This document shows, one piece after another, positions 48,281 to 57,330 of a stretch of DNA of 64,000 bases. Source of the stretch: Hephaestia mangrovi (GTDB lineage: Bacteria > Pseudomonadota > Alphaproteobacteria > Sphingomonadales > Sphingomonadaceae). Position 1 is the first letter of the stretch. Every line of letters begins with the position of its first letter. The stretch is from positions 62,001-126,000 of the forward strand of contig NZ_JAINVU010000008.1 of assembly GCF_019880555.1 (NCBI RefSeq), given 5' to 3'. Made by a program: the position numbers and the translations under genes. Below the pieces are notes generated by a model. The model saw only the letters and a program-made list of their open reading frames with translations, had not been told where the DNA came from and made no database searches.

Positions 48281-49330
48281 TCACAGCGCCGCCAGCACCG
48301 CGTCGCCCATGCCGCTCGTCGACAGCGATCCGCCCAGATCGGGCGTCCGCGCGCCGCCCACGATCGCCTTGGCCACCGCCGCCTCGATCCGGTCCGCGGG
48401 TTCGGGCATTTCCAGCGAGTGGCGGAGCAGCATCGCCGCCGACAGGATCGCCGCGCACGGATTGGCCTTGCCCTGCCCGGCGATGTCCGGAGCGCTGCCA
48501 TGGATCGGCTCGTACAGGCCGGTATCGTCCGACCATTGCCGGAGCGCCGCGGAGGGCAGCATGCCGATCGAGCCGGCGCACATGCTGGCCTGATCGGACA
48601 GGATGTCGCCGAACATGTTGCCCGTCACCATCACGTCGAACTGGCCCGGATTGCGGACGAGCTGCATCGCTGCATTGTCGGCGTACATATGGATTAGCGT
48701 AACCTCGGGATAATCGGCCGCGATCTCGCTGACCACGTCGCGCCACAATTGCGAGGTTTCCAGCACGTTGGCCTTGTCCACCGAATGCAGCACGCCCTTG
48801 CGCCGCTTGGCCATCTCGAAACCGACGGTGGCGATGCGGCGGACCTCGGCTTCGTCATAGGCCATTACGTCATAGCCCTGACGTAGCCCGGCTGCGGTGG
48901 TGCGGATGCCCTTCTCGCCGAAATAGACGTCGCCGGTCAGCTCGCGCAGGATGACGAGATCGATCTCGCGCGCGACTTCCGCGCGCAGCGCGGAGGCATC
49001 CTCCAGCCCTTCGAACAGCTTGGCCGGGCGGAGGTTGGCAAACAGGCCAAGCGCCTTGCGCAGGCCGAGGATCGCCTGTTCGGGCCGCATCGATCGTTCG
49101 AGCGCGTCGCACGCCGGATCGCCGACCGCGCCGAACAGGACGCCATCGGCACGTTTCGCCAGTTCCAGCGTCGCTGGCGGCAACGGATGCCCAGCACCGC
49201 GATAACCCGCTCCGCCAACCAATCCGTCCTCGAAATCGAGCCCGAGATCGAGTGCCTCGAGCACGCGCCGGGCCTCGGCGGTGACTTCGGGACCAATTCC
49301 ATCTCCGGCGAGGACGGCGATCAACGGCAT
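48281..49330 (-). CDS. leuB: 3-isopropylmalate dehydrogenase
   Basis: A 349-residue NAD-dependent enzyme of leucine synthesis. [17 protein letters not shown] is the N-terminus, [13 protein letters not shown] and [15 protein letters not shown] are substrate and metal contacts, and the cofactor motif is in [19 protein letters not shown]. The start at 49330 gives the normal length. leuC and leuD are not in the window. It lies 49 bases downstream of recO and 43 bases before the GT2-GtrA gene. Confidence 0.96.
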   Translation of the reverse strand: MPLIAVLAGDGIGPEVTAEARRVLEALDLGLDFEDGLVGGAGYRGAGHPLPPATLELAKRADGVLFGAVGDPACDALERSMRPEQAILGLRKALGLFANLRPAKLFEGLEDASALRAEVAREIDLVILRELTGDVYFGEKGIRTTAAGLRQGYDVMAYDEAEVRRIATVGFEMAKRRKGVLHSVDKANVLETSQLWRDVVSEIAADYPEVTLIHMYADNAAMQLVRNPGQFDVMVTGNMFGDILSDQASMCAGSIGMLPSAALRQWSDDTGLYEPIHGSAPDIAGQGKANPCAAILSAAMLLRHSLEMPEPADRIEAAVAKAIVGGARTPDLGGSLSTSGMGDAVLAAL

Positions 49331-49379
49331 GCGGGGCTCCCTGGTTGCGTGGGGAACGCCTGTGCCGGGTGACGCCGCC

Positions 49380-50111
49380 TCACGCAACCGCCCTTTTCAG
49401 CCGATCGATCAATCGCCCACGCGCCGCGAGCGTCTCCGCGCGCCGCTCGGTGAGCAGATCGCGCTCGAGGAAATGCCCGGTCAGCCGCAAGCCGGCGAGG
49501 ATATCGTCCCATGCCGCCATACCCCCTTCGCGCAGGAAGGCGGGGAGCGGCAGCAAGCGATCGGCATAGCCTTCGCCCGCCGCGCGGCTGACGGCGGCGC
49601 CGCTTTTCGGGCTGACCCAGGTGAGATCCTCTCTGTCGCCCGTCACGATGCAGCGATCGAGCGCGAGGCCGAACCCGAGTTGGGCAAGCAGCAACAATTC
49701 GTAGCGGACCAGCGCGACCGCCCAGCCGCGCGCCGCCGGCGCCGCTTCGATCGCCTCGATCACGCCGGTCAACGCGGTGTGGACCGCAGGATAGGGATGG
49801 CCTTCGGGCAGCGATGCCGCGGTCAGCGCCGTCACCCAATCGAGCGCCGCGGCGGGCAGCGGTTCGCCGAACAGCGGCGCGCGGCTGTGAATCAACTCGA
49901 CCGAGAGTTGCGCGAGCTGGTCCTCGGTGCGCGCGCGCCACTCGCCGATCACCAGGTTGGCGGGCTGCAATACCGGCCGCAGCCGCCGCGATCGCCCGCC
50001 GCGAACATAGCCGGCGAGCAGCCCGTGCCCAGCCGTCATCGCGCGGACGATCGCACCATGCTCGCCATGGCCGCGAACGGCGAGGATCAGGGCATCGGCG
50101 CGGACCTGCAT
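49380..50111 (-). CDS. recO: DNA repair protein RecO
   Basis: A 243-residue recombination mediator that helps RecF/RecR load RecA at gaps. The N-terminal OB-fold has [20 protein letters not shown] and [23 protein letters not shown]; the middle [23 protein letters not shown] is the helical domain, where other RecO proteins have a zinc finger. The length is normal. It follows the transglutaminase/TPR gene by 42 bases. Confidence 0.92.
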   Translation of the reverse strand: MQVRADALILAVRGHGEHGAIVRAMTAGHGLLAGYVRGGRSRRLRPVLQPANLVIGEWRARTEDQLAQLSVELIHSRAPLFGEPLPAAALDWVTALTAASLPEGHPYPAVHTALTGVIEAIEAAPAARGWAVALVRYELLLLAQLGFGLALDRCIVTGDREDLTWVSPKSGAAVSRAAGEGYADRLLPLPAFLREGGMAAWDDILAGLRLTGHFLERDLLTERRAETLAARGRLIDRLKRAVA

Positions 50112-50153
50112 CGCAGCGCTTCTACGCGCGCTGCCATGCGGCGCGCCAGCCCG

Positions 50154-52955
50154 TTACGGCTTGATCCCGTAGCGAGCGTAATCCTGATCGATCTGCGGCG
50201 AGAGCAGGCGCGCGGCGGCCAGATCCGCCGCGGCCTTGGCGGCGTCGCCCTGCCGTTTGCGAATCACCCCGCGCATATAGAGGCTCGCCGCAAGGTTGGG
50301 ATTGAGATCGAGTGCCGCGTTGAGATCGGCGAGCGCGTCGTCGATCCGGTTCAGCCGGAAATAGACCATCGCCCGGCTGTCGAGCGCCGAGATCGGCGAA
50401 TCGCTGAGCTCCATCGACTTGGTGCAATCCTTGAGCGCGGTATCGAGCGCGGTGTTCTGCGTCCCCTTGATCCAGCAGCGATTGTTGAGCAGCGTCGGAT
50501 TGCCGGGACTGGCAGCGATAGCGCTGTCGATCGCCGCCAGAGCATCGTCCTTATCGCCGACGCGGCTCAGGATATCGGCCTTGAGCGCAAGGAAATCACT
50601 CTTGTCCTTGCCGCCGGCATCGATCCGCTCCTGCACCAGCGCGAGCGCGGCATCCTTGTCGCCCTGATCGGCCTCGATCGACGCCAGGCCGCTGATGACG
50701 CCGGAGGAGCCGGGATCGAGCGCCTGCGCCGCCTTGTAATCGGCAAGCGCCTTGTCCTTCTGCCCCAGATCTCGATAGATTCCCGCGCGCCACGCATAGG
50801 TGTCCGCGGTCGGCGCCAATGCGATCGCCTTGGTGAGATCGGCGAGGGCACCCTCGCGATCATAGGTCATCACGCGAAAGCGCGCCCGGGCAAGATAGGG
50901 ATCGGCCTCATCGGGATGCGCGGCGATATTGGCCTGATAGTCGGCAAGCGCGGCATCGAAACCGTGCGCCTTGCGCACCGCCGCCACCGTCGCCCAGCCC
51001 TGCGGATAATCGACCGGCGCCTGTAACCGCAGCAGATGGGTTTGCGCCGCGGCCACACGCTGGCGCTCGGCGGCGATATCCGCGGGCGCGATCTCGGCGC
51101 CGGTGTTCACCGCATCGTCGTGGATCGTCAGCACCCCATCGGCCAGGCTGGTCGTGCGATGGAAAGTCTGGCCGGCCAGCGTGGTGTCGAGCGTCTGCGC
51201 GCCGTCGAGCGTGAAGCCCTTGCCGCCATCCGGCAATTCGTAGCGGGTGGTGAATTGCACATGCGCGGGATCGCCGGTGGCGACCGGGATCGATTGCCAG
51301 GCGGTGCGCGAACGATCGGGATCGAAGCTCAGCGTGGAGATCATCTTGTCGACCGCGACGCGATACCGCTCGTCCTCATGAGTCCATTCGGGGTAGGCAA
51401 TGCCGGTGGCGACGACCGTCGCGGTGCCGGCGGCATCATCGAAGGTAAGCTTGCCGCCGGTGACGGTGATGCTGGCCGAGATCATGTCGTTGGCCGCTTT
51501 CGCCGCGATCTTTTCGATATCGTCCTTGCTCGCTTGCGCGGCACCAGCCTTGATCGTTTGCGCCAGCGGACCGCGCATCGTGAAGTTCATTTCGAACGGC
51601 CCGGGAAAGAACAGCCCGGCGCGCTTGTCATAGGTGATCGCCACGGTCATGTCCGGCCGCGCGCTGGCCCGCACCGGCAGCGGCATGATCCCGGCACCGG
51701 CGCTGCGCAGCGGCAGCACGTTGCGGAACGGCGGCACGTCGTCCACGTCGGCAAGCTGCGCGCCGGCGCTGGTACCGTCGAGCCACAGCGACTTGCCGTC
51801 GATGGTGGCGTGGACGAAGACATGGTCGAACGCGCCCGGCATCGGCAACCGCGTCGGTACGGCATCGCCGAGCTGGCTCGAGGCGAGCACCGGCTCGGCG
51901 TCGATCTTCATCTCGTGGAGCAGCGCGAGCAGCAGCATCGTCTTGGCCTTGCAGTCGCCATAGCGCAGCTGCCAGGTGTCGGCGGGCTTCTGCGGCACGT
52001 AATTGCCGTTGTCCATGCCCTTGAAGAGATAGCGGATCTTGTCCTGCACGAGTTGCAGCGCCAGCATCGCGCGCCTGGTGGGATCGAGACTCGCAGCCTC
52101 GATCTTGGCCACCTCGGCGGCGAGCGGGCTGCCGGGCTGGATCGTGCCCGCGGTGTCATAGAGCGGCGCCATGATCTTCGATACAGACGCCCAGTCGGGG
52201 AAGCTCGATGCCTCGATCGCGGTGCCGCGCCGATAGCGCGCCGGCGCGTCGTCAGGCATGTCGGGCTGCTTGGCGACGGGCTCGGTAACGACCAGTTCGT
52301 GATAGCCGCCGGCATCGCTCAGCGCCGGCGCGACCTTGTCGCCCAGCACCTTGTAATGAAGGTCCATCCCATCGGGCCAGATCATCCGCTCGCGTGCGAA
52401 CTGCACGCGGAACGGATCGGCCAGCAGCGGCGCGAAATCCTGCACGTTGCCGGCCAGCGTCGGGTCCTTCTCGGTCACCGAATAGGTCAACCGCAGCACA
52501 TCGCCGACGCGCAGGCCGCTGACCGGCATCGTCGCCGTCAACATACCGTCGAGCTGGAGCTGCTCGAGCTGTTGCTCGCGGTGAAGAACGGTGAACGGAT
52601 CGCCGCCCTTAAGCAGATCGATATGATCGGCGCCGCGGATGATCTCGACGCGATGAATGACGAGATCGCCCTTGTCGGGTGCCCAGGTCAACGTGATGGT
52701 GCCGATCTGCGAGAGCACCTGCGGGCTTGCCGCGCGCGTTTCGGTATCCTGGTAGGACCAGACCTGACCGTCCTTCAGCCGTTGCTGCCGGTCGAGAATC
52801 AGGAACACCGGCGCATCGTCGCCGAGCTTGGCGGGATCGACCGCCGGCGCCGGCCTCACCCAATCGGGCGCCGGGGCATAGATCGGCTTGTCGCTGGCAT
52901 GCGCCAGGCTTGCCGACGCCAGCAACGCGGCCACGAAAACGGCTTTACGCACCAT
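50154..52955 (-). CDS. Exported DUF3857-transglutaminase-TPR protein
   Basis: A 933-residue protein with a signal peptide (MVRKAVFVAALLASASLAHA). Residues 30-270 form a DUF3857 beta domain. A transglutaminase-like domain follows with the Cys of RYGDCKAKT, His of FDHVFVHATI and Asp of LWLDGTSAG, a complete triad. From about residue 640 to the end it has at least seven TPR units (for example YLARARFRVMTYDREGALADL). Periplasmic protein modification or scaffolding is inferred. GGGAGGG about ten bases upstream supports the start at 52955. Confidence 0.87.
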   Translation of the reverse strand: MVRKAVFVAALLASASLAHASDKPIYAPAPDWVRPAPAVDPAKLGDDAPVFLILDRQQRLKDGQVWSYQDTETRAASPQVLSQIGTITLTWAPDKGDLVIHRVEIIRGADHIDLLKGGDPFTVLHREQQLEQLQLDGMLTATMPVSGLRVGDVLRLTYSVTEKDPTLAGNVQDFAPLLADPFRVQFARERMIWPDGMDLHYKVLGDKVAPALSDAGGYHELVVTEPVAKQPDMPDDAPARYRRGTAIEASSFPDWASVSKIMAPLYDTAGTIQPGSPLAAEVAKIEAASLDPTRRAMLALQLVQDKIRYLFKGMDNGNYVPQKPADTWQLRYGDCKAKTMLLLALLHEMKIDAEPVLASSQLGDAVPTRLPMPGAFDHVFVHATIDGKSLWLDGTSAGAQLADVDDVPPFRNVLPLRSAGAGIMPLPVRASARPDMTVAITYDKRAGLFFPGPFEMNFTMRGPLAQTIKAGAAQASKDDIEKIAAKAANDMISASITVTGGKLTFDDAAGTATVVATGIAYPEWTHEDERYRVAVDKMISTLSFDPDRSRTAWQSIPVATGDPAHVQFTTRYELPDGGKGFTLDGAQTLDTTLAGQTFHRTTSLADGVLTIHDDAVNTGAEIAPADIAAERQRVAAAQTHLLRLQAPVDYPQGWATVAAVRKAHGFDAALADYQANIAAHPDEADPYLARARFRVMTYDREGALADLTKAIALAPTADTYAWRAGIYRDLGQKDKALADYKAAQALDPGSSGVISGLASIEADQGDKDAALALVQERIDAGGKDKSDFLALKADILSRVGDKDDALAAIDSAIAASPGNPTLLNNRCWIKGTQNTALDTALKDCTKSMELSDSPISALDSRAMVYFRLNRIDDALADLNAALDLNPNLAASLYMRGVIRKRQGDAAKAAADLAAARLLSPQIDQDYARYGIKP

Positions 52956-53047
52956 CACTTGAATCCCTCCCGTCGCCCGCAATTCTAGCGCGCCGCGCAG
53001 CCGGGGCAAGCGGCGATCCGTGCAGAAACGGCGGTGATGCGATGAAT

Positions 53048-54988
53048 TCAACGCGCGTGGTAGAAATCGTACACTTGCTGCGCCACCGCCTTGCTGACGC
53101 CGGGCGCGCGCTGGAGGTCTTCGAGGCTCGAATTGCGCACCGCGCGAGCGGTGCCGAAGTGCATGAGGAGCGCCTTCTTGCGCGCCGGACCGATGCCGGG
53201 AACCTCGTCGAGCGGCGAGGCGCCGATCGCCTTGGCGCGCTTCTCGCGGTGCGCGCCGATCGCGAAGCGGTGGACCTCGTCGCGCAGCCGCTGGAGATAG
53301 AACAATACTGGCGAGTTGGTCGGCAGCGTGATCTCGCGCCCATCGAGCAGGTGGAACACCTCGCGGCCCTCGCGGCCGTGATGCGGGCCCTTGGCAACGC
53401 CGACCAAGCAGACGTCCTCGATCCCCATGTCCTCCAGCACCCCGCGCGCCGCATTGAGCTGACCGCGCCCGCCGTCGATCAGCACGAGATCGGGCCACAT
53501 GCCGCCGTCGCGATCAGGATCCTCGCTCTGCGCGCGGGCGAAGCGGCGCTGGAACACCTCGCGCATCATCGCGAAATCATCGTCGGTCGCGGCGTGCCTG
53601 ATGTTGAACTTGCGATACTGGCCCTTGCGGAACCCTTCCGGTCCCGCGACGATCATCGCGCCGAGCGCGTTGGTGCCCTGGATATGGCTGTTGTCATAGA
53701 CTTCGATGCGGTCGGGCGGCTCGCCGAGTTCGAACAAGTCGGCGACGTCGCGCAGCAGCTTCGCCTGCGTGGTGCTCTCCGCCAGCCGTCGGTCGAGCGC
53801 TTCCTCGGCGTTACGCCGCGCCTGGTCGATCAGCCGCCGCCGCGTGCCGCGTTGCGGCACCGACAGCGCCACCTTGTAGCCGGCGCGCTCGCCCAGCGCC
53901 TCGCCGAGCAGCGCCCCCTCTGCCAGATCGCGATCGACGAAAATCGTCCGCGGCGGCGGCACCTCTTCATAGAATTGGGTGAGGAAGCTCAGCAGCACCT
54001 CGTCCTCAGGCACGTCGGCGGTGTGCGCGGGGAAGAAGCTGCGGTGCCCCCAATTCTGCCCGCCACGGATGAAGAAGGCCTGGATGCCGATCACGCCCTG
54101 CTTGCAGGCCATCGCGAAGATGTCGGCGTCGCCCACGCCTTCCGCGTTGATCGCCTGGCTGCCCTGGATGAAGGTCAACGCTTTCAGCCGATCGCGCAGC
54201 ACCGCGGCCAGCTCGAAATCCATCGCCTCGGACGCGGCCTGCATTTGCCCCCCGAGCTTCGCCTGCACGTCGGTTGATTTGCCGGCGAGGAAGCGCTTGG
54301 CGTCGTCGACCAGCTCGGCATAATCCTCTTCGCTGATCCGCCCGACGCACGGCGCCGAGCAGCGCTTGATCTGATAGAGCAGGCACGGCCGGTCGCGGGT
54401 CTTGAAGAAGCCGTCGGTGCAACTCCTGAGCAGGAACAGCTTCTGCAACGCGTTCAGCGTGTTGTTGACGCTGCCCGCGCTGGCGAATGGGCCATAATAA
54501 TTGCCCTTCGCCCGCCTTGCGCCGCGATGCTTCTGGATGCGCGGAAATGCGTGATCGGCGCGCAGCAGGATGAACGGGAAGCTCTTGTCGTCGCGCAACA
54601 GCACGTTGTACGGCGGGCGATAGCGCTTGATGAGTTGCGCTTCGAGCAGCAGCGCCTCGGCCTCGTTGTTGGTCGTCACGATCGTCATCGATCGCGTCTG
54701 CGCGACCATCCGCTGCAAGCGCCGGGGCAGGCGATCGACCTGCGTGTAGTTAGTCACGCGGTTTTTGAGCGCGCGCGCCTTGCCGACATAGAGCACGTCG
54801 CCGCGCGTATCGTGCATGCGATAGACGCCGGGCGCACGCGGCAAGGTCTTGAGCACGTTGCGGATCGCCGCAACGCCGGCTTCCAGATCGGGCTGCGATC
54901 CGCGCACGGTATACGTCGCCTTGTCCTCGTTGAAGCGCGAGGCGGCGTTGGGCTGATCGGGACGGTCGGCTTTGCTCGGCGGCATCAC
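53048..54988 (-). CDS. uvrC: Excinuclease ABC subunit C
   Basis: A 646-residue dual-incision nuclease of nucleotide excision repair. Domains in order: GIY-YIG 3' nuclease (PGVYRMHD..LYVGKA, residues about 53-75), a Cys cluster/UVR motif region (CLLYQIKRCSAPCVG, with LGGQMQAASEAMDFELAA), the RNase-H-like 5' nuclease (IEVYDNSHIQGT, LVLIDGGRGQL), and the C-terminal helix-hairpin-helix pair (VPGIGPARKKALL). It follows a small exported-protein gene by 42 bases on the same strand. Confidence 0.96.
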   Translation of the reverse strand: MMPPSKADRPDQPNAASRFNEDKATYTVRGSQPDLEAGVAAIRNVLKTLPRAPGVYRMHDTRGDVLYVGKARALKNRVTNYTQVDRLPRRLQRMVAQTRSMTIVTTNNEAEALLLEAQLIKRYRPPYNVLLRDDKSFPFILLRADHAFPRIQKHRGARRAKGNYYGPFASAGSVNNTLNALQKLFLLRSCTDGFFKTRDRPCLLYQIKRCSAPCVGRISEEDYAELVDDAKRFLAGKSTDVQAKLGGQMQAASEAMDFELAAVLRDRLKALTFIQGSQAINAEGVGDADIFAMACKQGVIGIQAFFIRGGQNWGHRSFFPAHTADVPEDEVLLSFLTQFYEEVPPPRTIFVDRDLAEGALLGEALGERAGYKVALSVPQRGTRRRLIDQARRNAEEALDRRLAESTTQAKLLRDVADLFELGEPPDRIEVYDNSHIQGTNALGAMIVAGPEGFRKGQYRKFNIRHAATDDDFAMMREVFQRRFARAQSEDPDRDGGMWPDLVLIDGGRGQLNAARGVLEDMGIEDVCLVGVAKGPHHGREGREVFHLLDGREITLPTNSPVLFYLQRLRDEVHRFAIGAHREKRAKAIGASPLDEVPGIGPARKKALLMHFGTARAVRNSSLEDLQRAPGVSKAVAQQVYDFYHAR

Positions 54989-55030
54989 GCCGATCTAGGC
55001 GCTCGGGCGGCGATGATCCAGTTGCACGGC

Positions 55031-55408
55031 TCAGCGGCCGGCCGGCGCTTTGGGATCGCCGACCGGGGGAGTCTTCGTGCCATCGGCCGGCGCCGCGACG
55101 GGGTCACCGGTCGCGGCCAGATCGGTCGCCACCTTCTTCATCAGGTCATCGGTCAACTGCCCGCCGGTCATCGGCTGCAGCTCGCGCAGGCTCTTGTCCT
55201 CGAACTTCGACAGATTCTCGTCGCTACTCAGTCCGGGCAAGTCCTTGTCCAGCACCGCCTTGGCGCCGGGATCGGCGATCAGATCCTTGATCGGCGTGTC
55301 GAGCGTGTAATGCGCGTTGATCAAGGCGCTCGGCGGTGCGTCGCCGGTCTGGGCGAATGCAGCGGCGGGAACAAGCGCCACGACAGCGGCGATCAGGGCG
55401 ATTTTCAT
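55031..55408 (-). CDS. Small exported protein of unknown function
   Basis: A 125-residue protein with a signal peptide (MKIALIAAVVALVPAAAFAQ). The mature part shows TPIKDLIADPGAKAVLDKDLPGL and SLRELQPMTGGQLTDDLMKK, a motif pair seen in small sphingomonad proteins whose role is not known. The start at 55408 is chosen for the signal peptide; the longer frame begins within non-coding sequence. It precedes uvrC. Confidence 0.75.
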   Translation of the reverse strand: MKIALIAAVVALVPAAAFAQTGDAPPSALINAHYTLDTPIKDLIADPGAKAVLDKDLPGLSSDENLSKFEDKSLRELQPMTGGQLTDDLMKKVATDLAATGDPVAAPADGTKTPPVGDPKAPAGR

Positions 55409-55481
55409 CGGGGCACGCGTCCTTTGCTCGAACGATACGGTTGGGCGCAATCTACCGGCGCCCGGCGCCGGCACCAAGCGT

Positions 55482-55802
55482 TCATGCGTGCGAGAACAGC
55501 TTGGTGCCGACAATCCCGATTACCGTAAGCACCATGAACCCCGCCTGCACGGCCGATACCTTGTCGCCGAACAACACCATGCCGCCCAGAATCACGCCGA
55601 CGGCGCCGCAGCCGGTCCACACCGCATAGGCCGTTCCCGCGGGCAAGCCGCGCATCGCCAGCGCGAGCAGCGCCATGTTGACGAAGGACAGAACGATCGG
55701 AACGATCGAGGCGGACCATGTGCCGAGCGTCGCCGCCCATTTCAGGCTGAGCGCCCAACAGATTTCGGTGACGACGGCGATTGCGAGGACGAGCCAGTAA
55801 AT
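55482..55802 (-). CDS. SMR-family exporter, Gdx/SugE-type (guanidinium exporter), AUU start
   Basis: A 106-residue, four-helix small multidrug resistance protein. It has the Gdx/SugE pattern: the essential Glu (residue 13, in AVVTEICWALSLKW), GTAYAVWTGCGAVGVILGGMVLFGD, and the ending GIVGTKLFS. No ATG, GTG or TTG fits the family N-terminus. An in-frame ATT at 55800-55802, seven bases after GGGAG (55810-55814), gives exactly the SugE length and puts Glu at 13. An in-frame GTG at 55838 is an alternative. Gdx proteins export guanidinium; that role here is inferred. Confidence 0.82.
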   Translation of the reverse strand: MYWLVLAIAVVTEICWALSLKWAATLGTWSASIVPIVLSFVNMALLALAMRGLPAGTAYAVWTGCGAVGVILGGMVLFGDKVSAVQAGFMVLTVIGIVGTKLFSHA

Positions 55803-55926
55803 GGGGTTTCTCCCACGGGCTCGAATGAGGGGGAGCACCCACCGGAAACCCGAAAGAGGCGAGAGCTGGCTAAACACATCAGGCCGGAGTGGTTCCCGGC
55901 ATCCAGCGAGCACAATGCTCGCCTGA
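55803..55926 (-). promoter_or_regulatory. Structured leader of the Gdx-type exporter gene (candidate riboswitch)
   Basis: On the minus strand the leader folds into a three-way junction: P1 TCAG/CTGA (55879-55882 with 55923-55926), hairpin GCGAGCA/TGCTCGC (55906-55922) and hairpin GCCGG/CCGGC (55883-55900). Downstream, GGGTTTC/GAAACCC (55804-55810 with 55845-55851) encloses the start region. A CTCCC segment (55831-55835) can pair either with the GAGC region (55817-55822) or with the GGGAG ribosome site, as in a translation-control switch. It does not match the guanidine-I or -II consensus as I know them. Confidence 0.5.
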
Positions 55927-55931
55927 AGTCT

Positions 55932-55950
55932 CCCCGGAACGCGTCCGGGG
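55932..55950 (-). terminator. Hairpin after atpF
   Basis: CCCCGGA and TCCGGGG form a perfect 7-bp stem with a 5-base loop, 10 bases after the atpF stop. There is no U-run (AGACTT follows), so termination is likely incomplete and readthrough into the exporter gene is possible. Confidence 0.45.
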
Positions 55951-55960
55951 TGGCTATTGG

Positions 55961-56524
55961 TCAATTCGGACGGCCGAGCCCCGCGATGGTCTTGTCGATC
56001 AGCGCCTTGTCGGCGGCGGCACCGTGCTTTTCCGCGATCAGTGCGCGCGCGGCCTGCGCAGCGGCGTCTGCCGCCTTGCCACGGATCTCGGCGAGGACGG
56101 CGCGTTCGGCCGACGCGATCTTTTCCTCGGCCATCGCCGAATGGCGCGCGATCAGCGCGGTGGCATCGGCCTTGGCCTTGTCGAGGATTTCGACCGCCTG
56201 GCGTTCGGCAGAGACGCGCAGCGCCTCGACTTCCTTGTGCACGTCGCGCGCCTTGGCTTCATAGTCGGCCTTGAGCGCTTCGGCTTCCTTGCGCAGTTGC
56301 TCGGCATTGGCGAGCTGTTCGCGAATGCCGGCGATCTTCTTGTCGAGCATCCCCGCGACGATCGACGGCACCTTGGCGAACAACGCCAGCGCGAACACCA
56401 CCAGCATCGCGATGGCGACCCAGCCGCCGGCCGAAATGCCCAGCGCCGACGGCTCGTGCTCGGCCTCGCTACTGGTGGGATCGCCGGGCGCGGCGACCGT
56501 CATCATCGTTATCATCTCAACCAT
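55961..56524 (-). CDS. atpF: ATP synthase F0 subunit b
   Basis: A 187-residue stator subunit: one membrane helix (GWVAIAMLVVFALALFAKVPSIV, residues about 34-56) followed by a long, highly charged coiled coil. It is the second of two b-type genes, as in Alphaproteobacteria, and overlaps the b' gene by eight bases. Several in-frame ATGs near the start are alternatives. The b/b' dimer holds F1 against the a subunit. Confidence 0.9.
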   Translation of the reverse strand: MVEMITMMTVAAPGDPTSSEAEHEPSALGISAGGWVAIAMLVVFALALFAKVPSIVAGMLDKKIAGIREQLANAEQLRKEAEALKADYEAKARDVHKEVEALRVSAERQAVEILDKAKADATALIARHSAMAEEKIASAERAVLAEIRGKAADAAAQAARALIAEKHGAAADKALIDKTIAGLGRPN

Positions 56525-57011
56525 GGGCCAGCGCCGCCTTTACCGCCTTGTCCGCTTCGGCCGCGGTCACGCTCGCGCCCGAGACCTTGCCGACGATGTC
56601 ACGCGCCGCATCGGCGGCAACACTTTCGATCGCCGCCAGCGCCGCGTCGCGTGCGGTCGCCAGCTTGGCGTTGGCTTCCGCCGTCTTCGCCTGCAGCTCG
56701 GCGTCGGCAGCCGCGAGCCGTGCCGCGGCTTCCTCGCCTGCCTTGCCGCGCGCCTCGTTCGCCGCCGCCTGGGCGTCGGCGTGGACCTTGGCGAGTTCGC
56801 TGCGCCAGCGCTCCTCGGTCGCATCGGCATCCTGGCGCGCCTGTTCGGCGGCCGCCAGGTCCGCTTCGATCTTGGCATCGCGCTGGTCGACCGTCGCTTC
56901 GACCTTGGGAACGATCCCTCGGCCGACCGCGAAGAAGATCACGGCAAGCGTGATCAGCAGCCAGAACCATTGCGACTGATAGACGATGGCAAGTTGGGTT
57001 AATTGCGGCAT
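56517..57011 (-). CDS. atpG: ATP synthase F0 subunit b'
   Basis: A 164-residue protein with an N-terminal membrane helix (WFWLLITLAVIFFAVGRGIVPKV) and an Ala/Glu/Lys-rich coiled coil (EADLAAAEQARQDADATEER). It is the b' subunit of the heterodimeric stator found in Alphaproteobacteria and cyanobacteria. It lies between atpE and atpF. The symbol atpF' is also used for it. Confidence 0.92.
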   Translation of the reverse strand: MPQLTQLAIVYQSQWFWLLITLAVIFFAVGRGIVPKVEATVDQRDAKIEADLAAAEQARQDADATEERWRSELAKVHADAQAAANEARGKAGEEAAARLAAADAELQAKTAEANAKLATARDAALAAIESVAADAARDIVGKVSGASVTAAEADKAVKAALAHG

Positions 57012-57063
57012 GGCTCACCCCTCAGTGACGGCCGACGGCGAACCAACGGCCATCAGTCTGAGA

Positions 57064-57291
57064 TCAACGTGCGTAGAGAATGATCATCGCGACGGCGAAC
57101 GCCATCAGGCCGAGCAGTTCGGCCGCGGCGAAGCCGATGTACAGCGTGCCGGTCTGGCTGGCGGCGGCCGACGGGTTGCGCAGCGCGCCCTGGAGGAACG
57201 AGCCGAACACGAAGCCGACGCCCGCCGACGCGGCGCCGACACCGATGGCGGCGAGACCAGCGCCGATGACCTGAGCAGTTGCGAGATCCAT
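57064..57291 (-). CDS. atpE: ATP synthase F0 subunit c
   Basis: A 75-residue hairpin of two membrane helices with a polar loop (QGALRNPSAA). The first helix has the glycine repeat AGLAAIGVGAASAGVG and the second contains the proton-carrying carboxylate as Glu in IGFAAAELLGLMAF (residue about 58). A ring of these subunits rotates as protons pass. It follows atpB by about 39 bases. Confidence 0.97.
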   Translation of the reverse strand: MDLATAQVIGAGLAAIGVGAASAGVGFVFGSFLQGALRNPSAAASQTGTLYIGFAAAELLGLMAFAVAMIILYAR

Positions 57292-57330
57292 TTTGTAACT
57301 CCGTAAGATAAAAGGTGACGAACGAAAAAC

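Noticed and set aside
49281..52988. Long plus-strand open frames of 581 and 650 residues
   Set aside because: They lie opposite recO, leuB and the transglutaminase/TPR gene, are Arg/His-rich in composition with no recognisable domain, and are explained as antisense shadows of high-GC genes.
55803..55926. Guanidine-I or guanidine-II riboswitch
   Set aside because: The core motifs as I remember them (CTAGGGTTCCG and GCCCGGGAGA for class I; paired ACGR loops for class II) are not present, so only a candidate leader is reported.
55803..55964. ATG at 55964 as start of the SMR exporter (160 residues)
   Set aside because: It would begin inside the atpF stop region and translate the structured leader; the extra 54 residues resemble no SMR protein.
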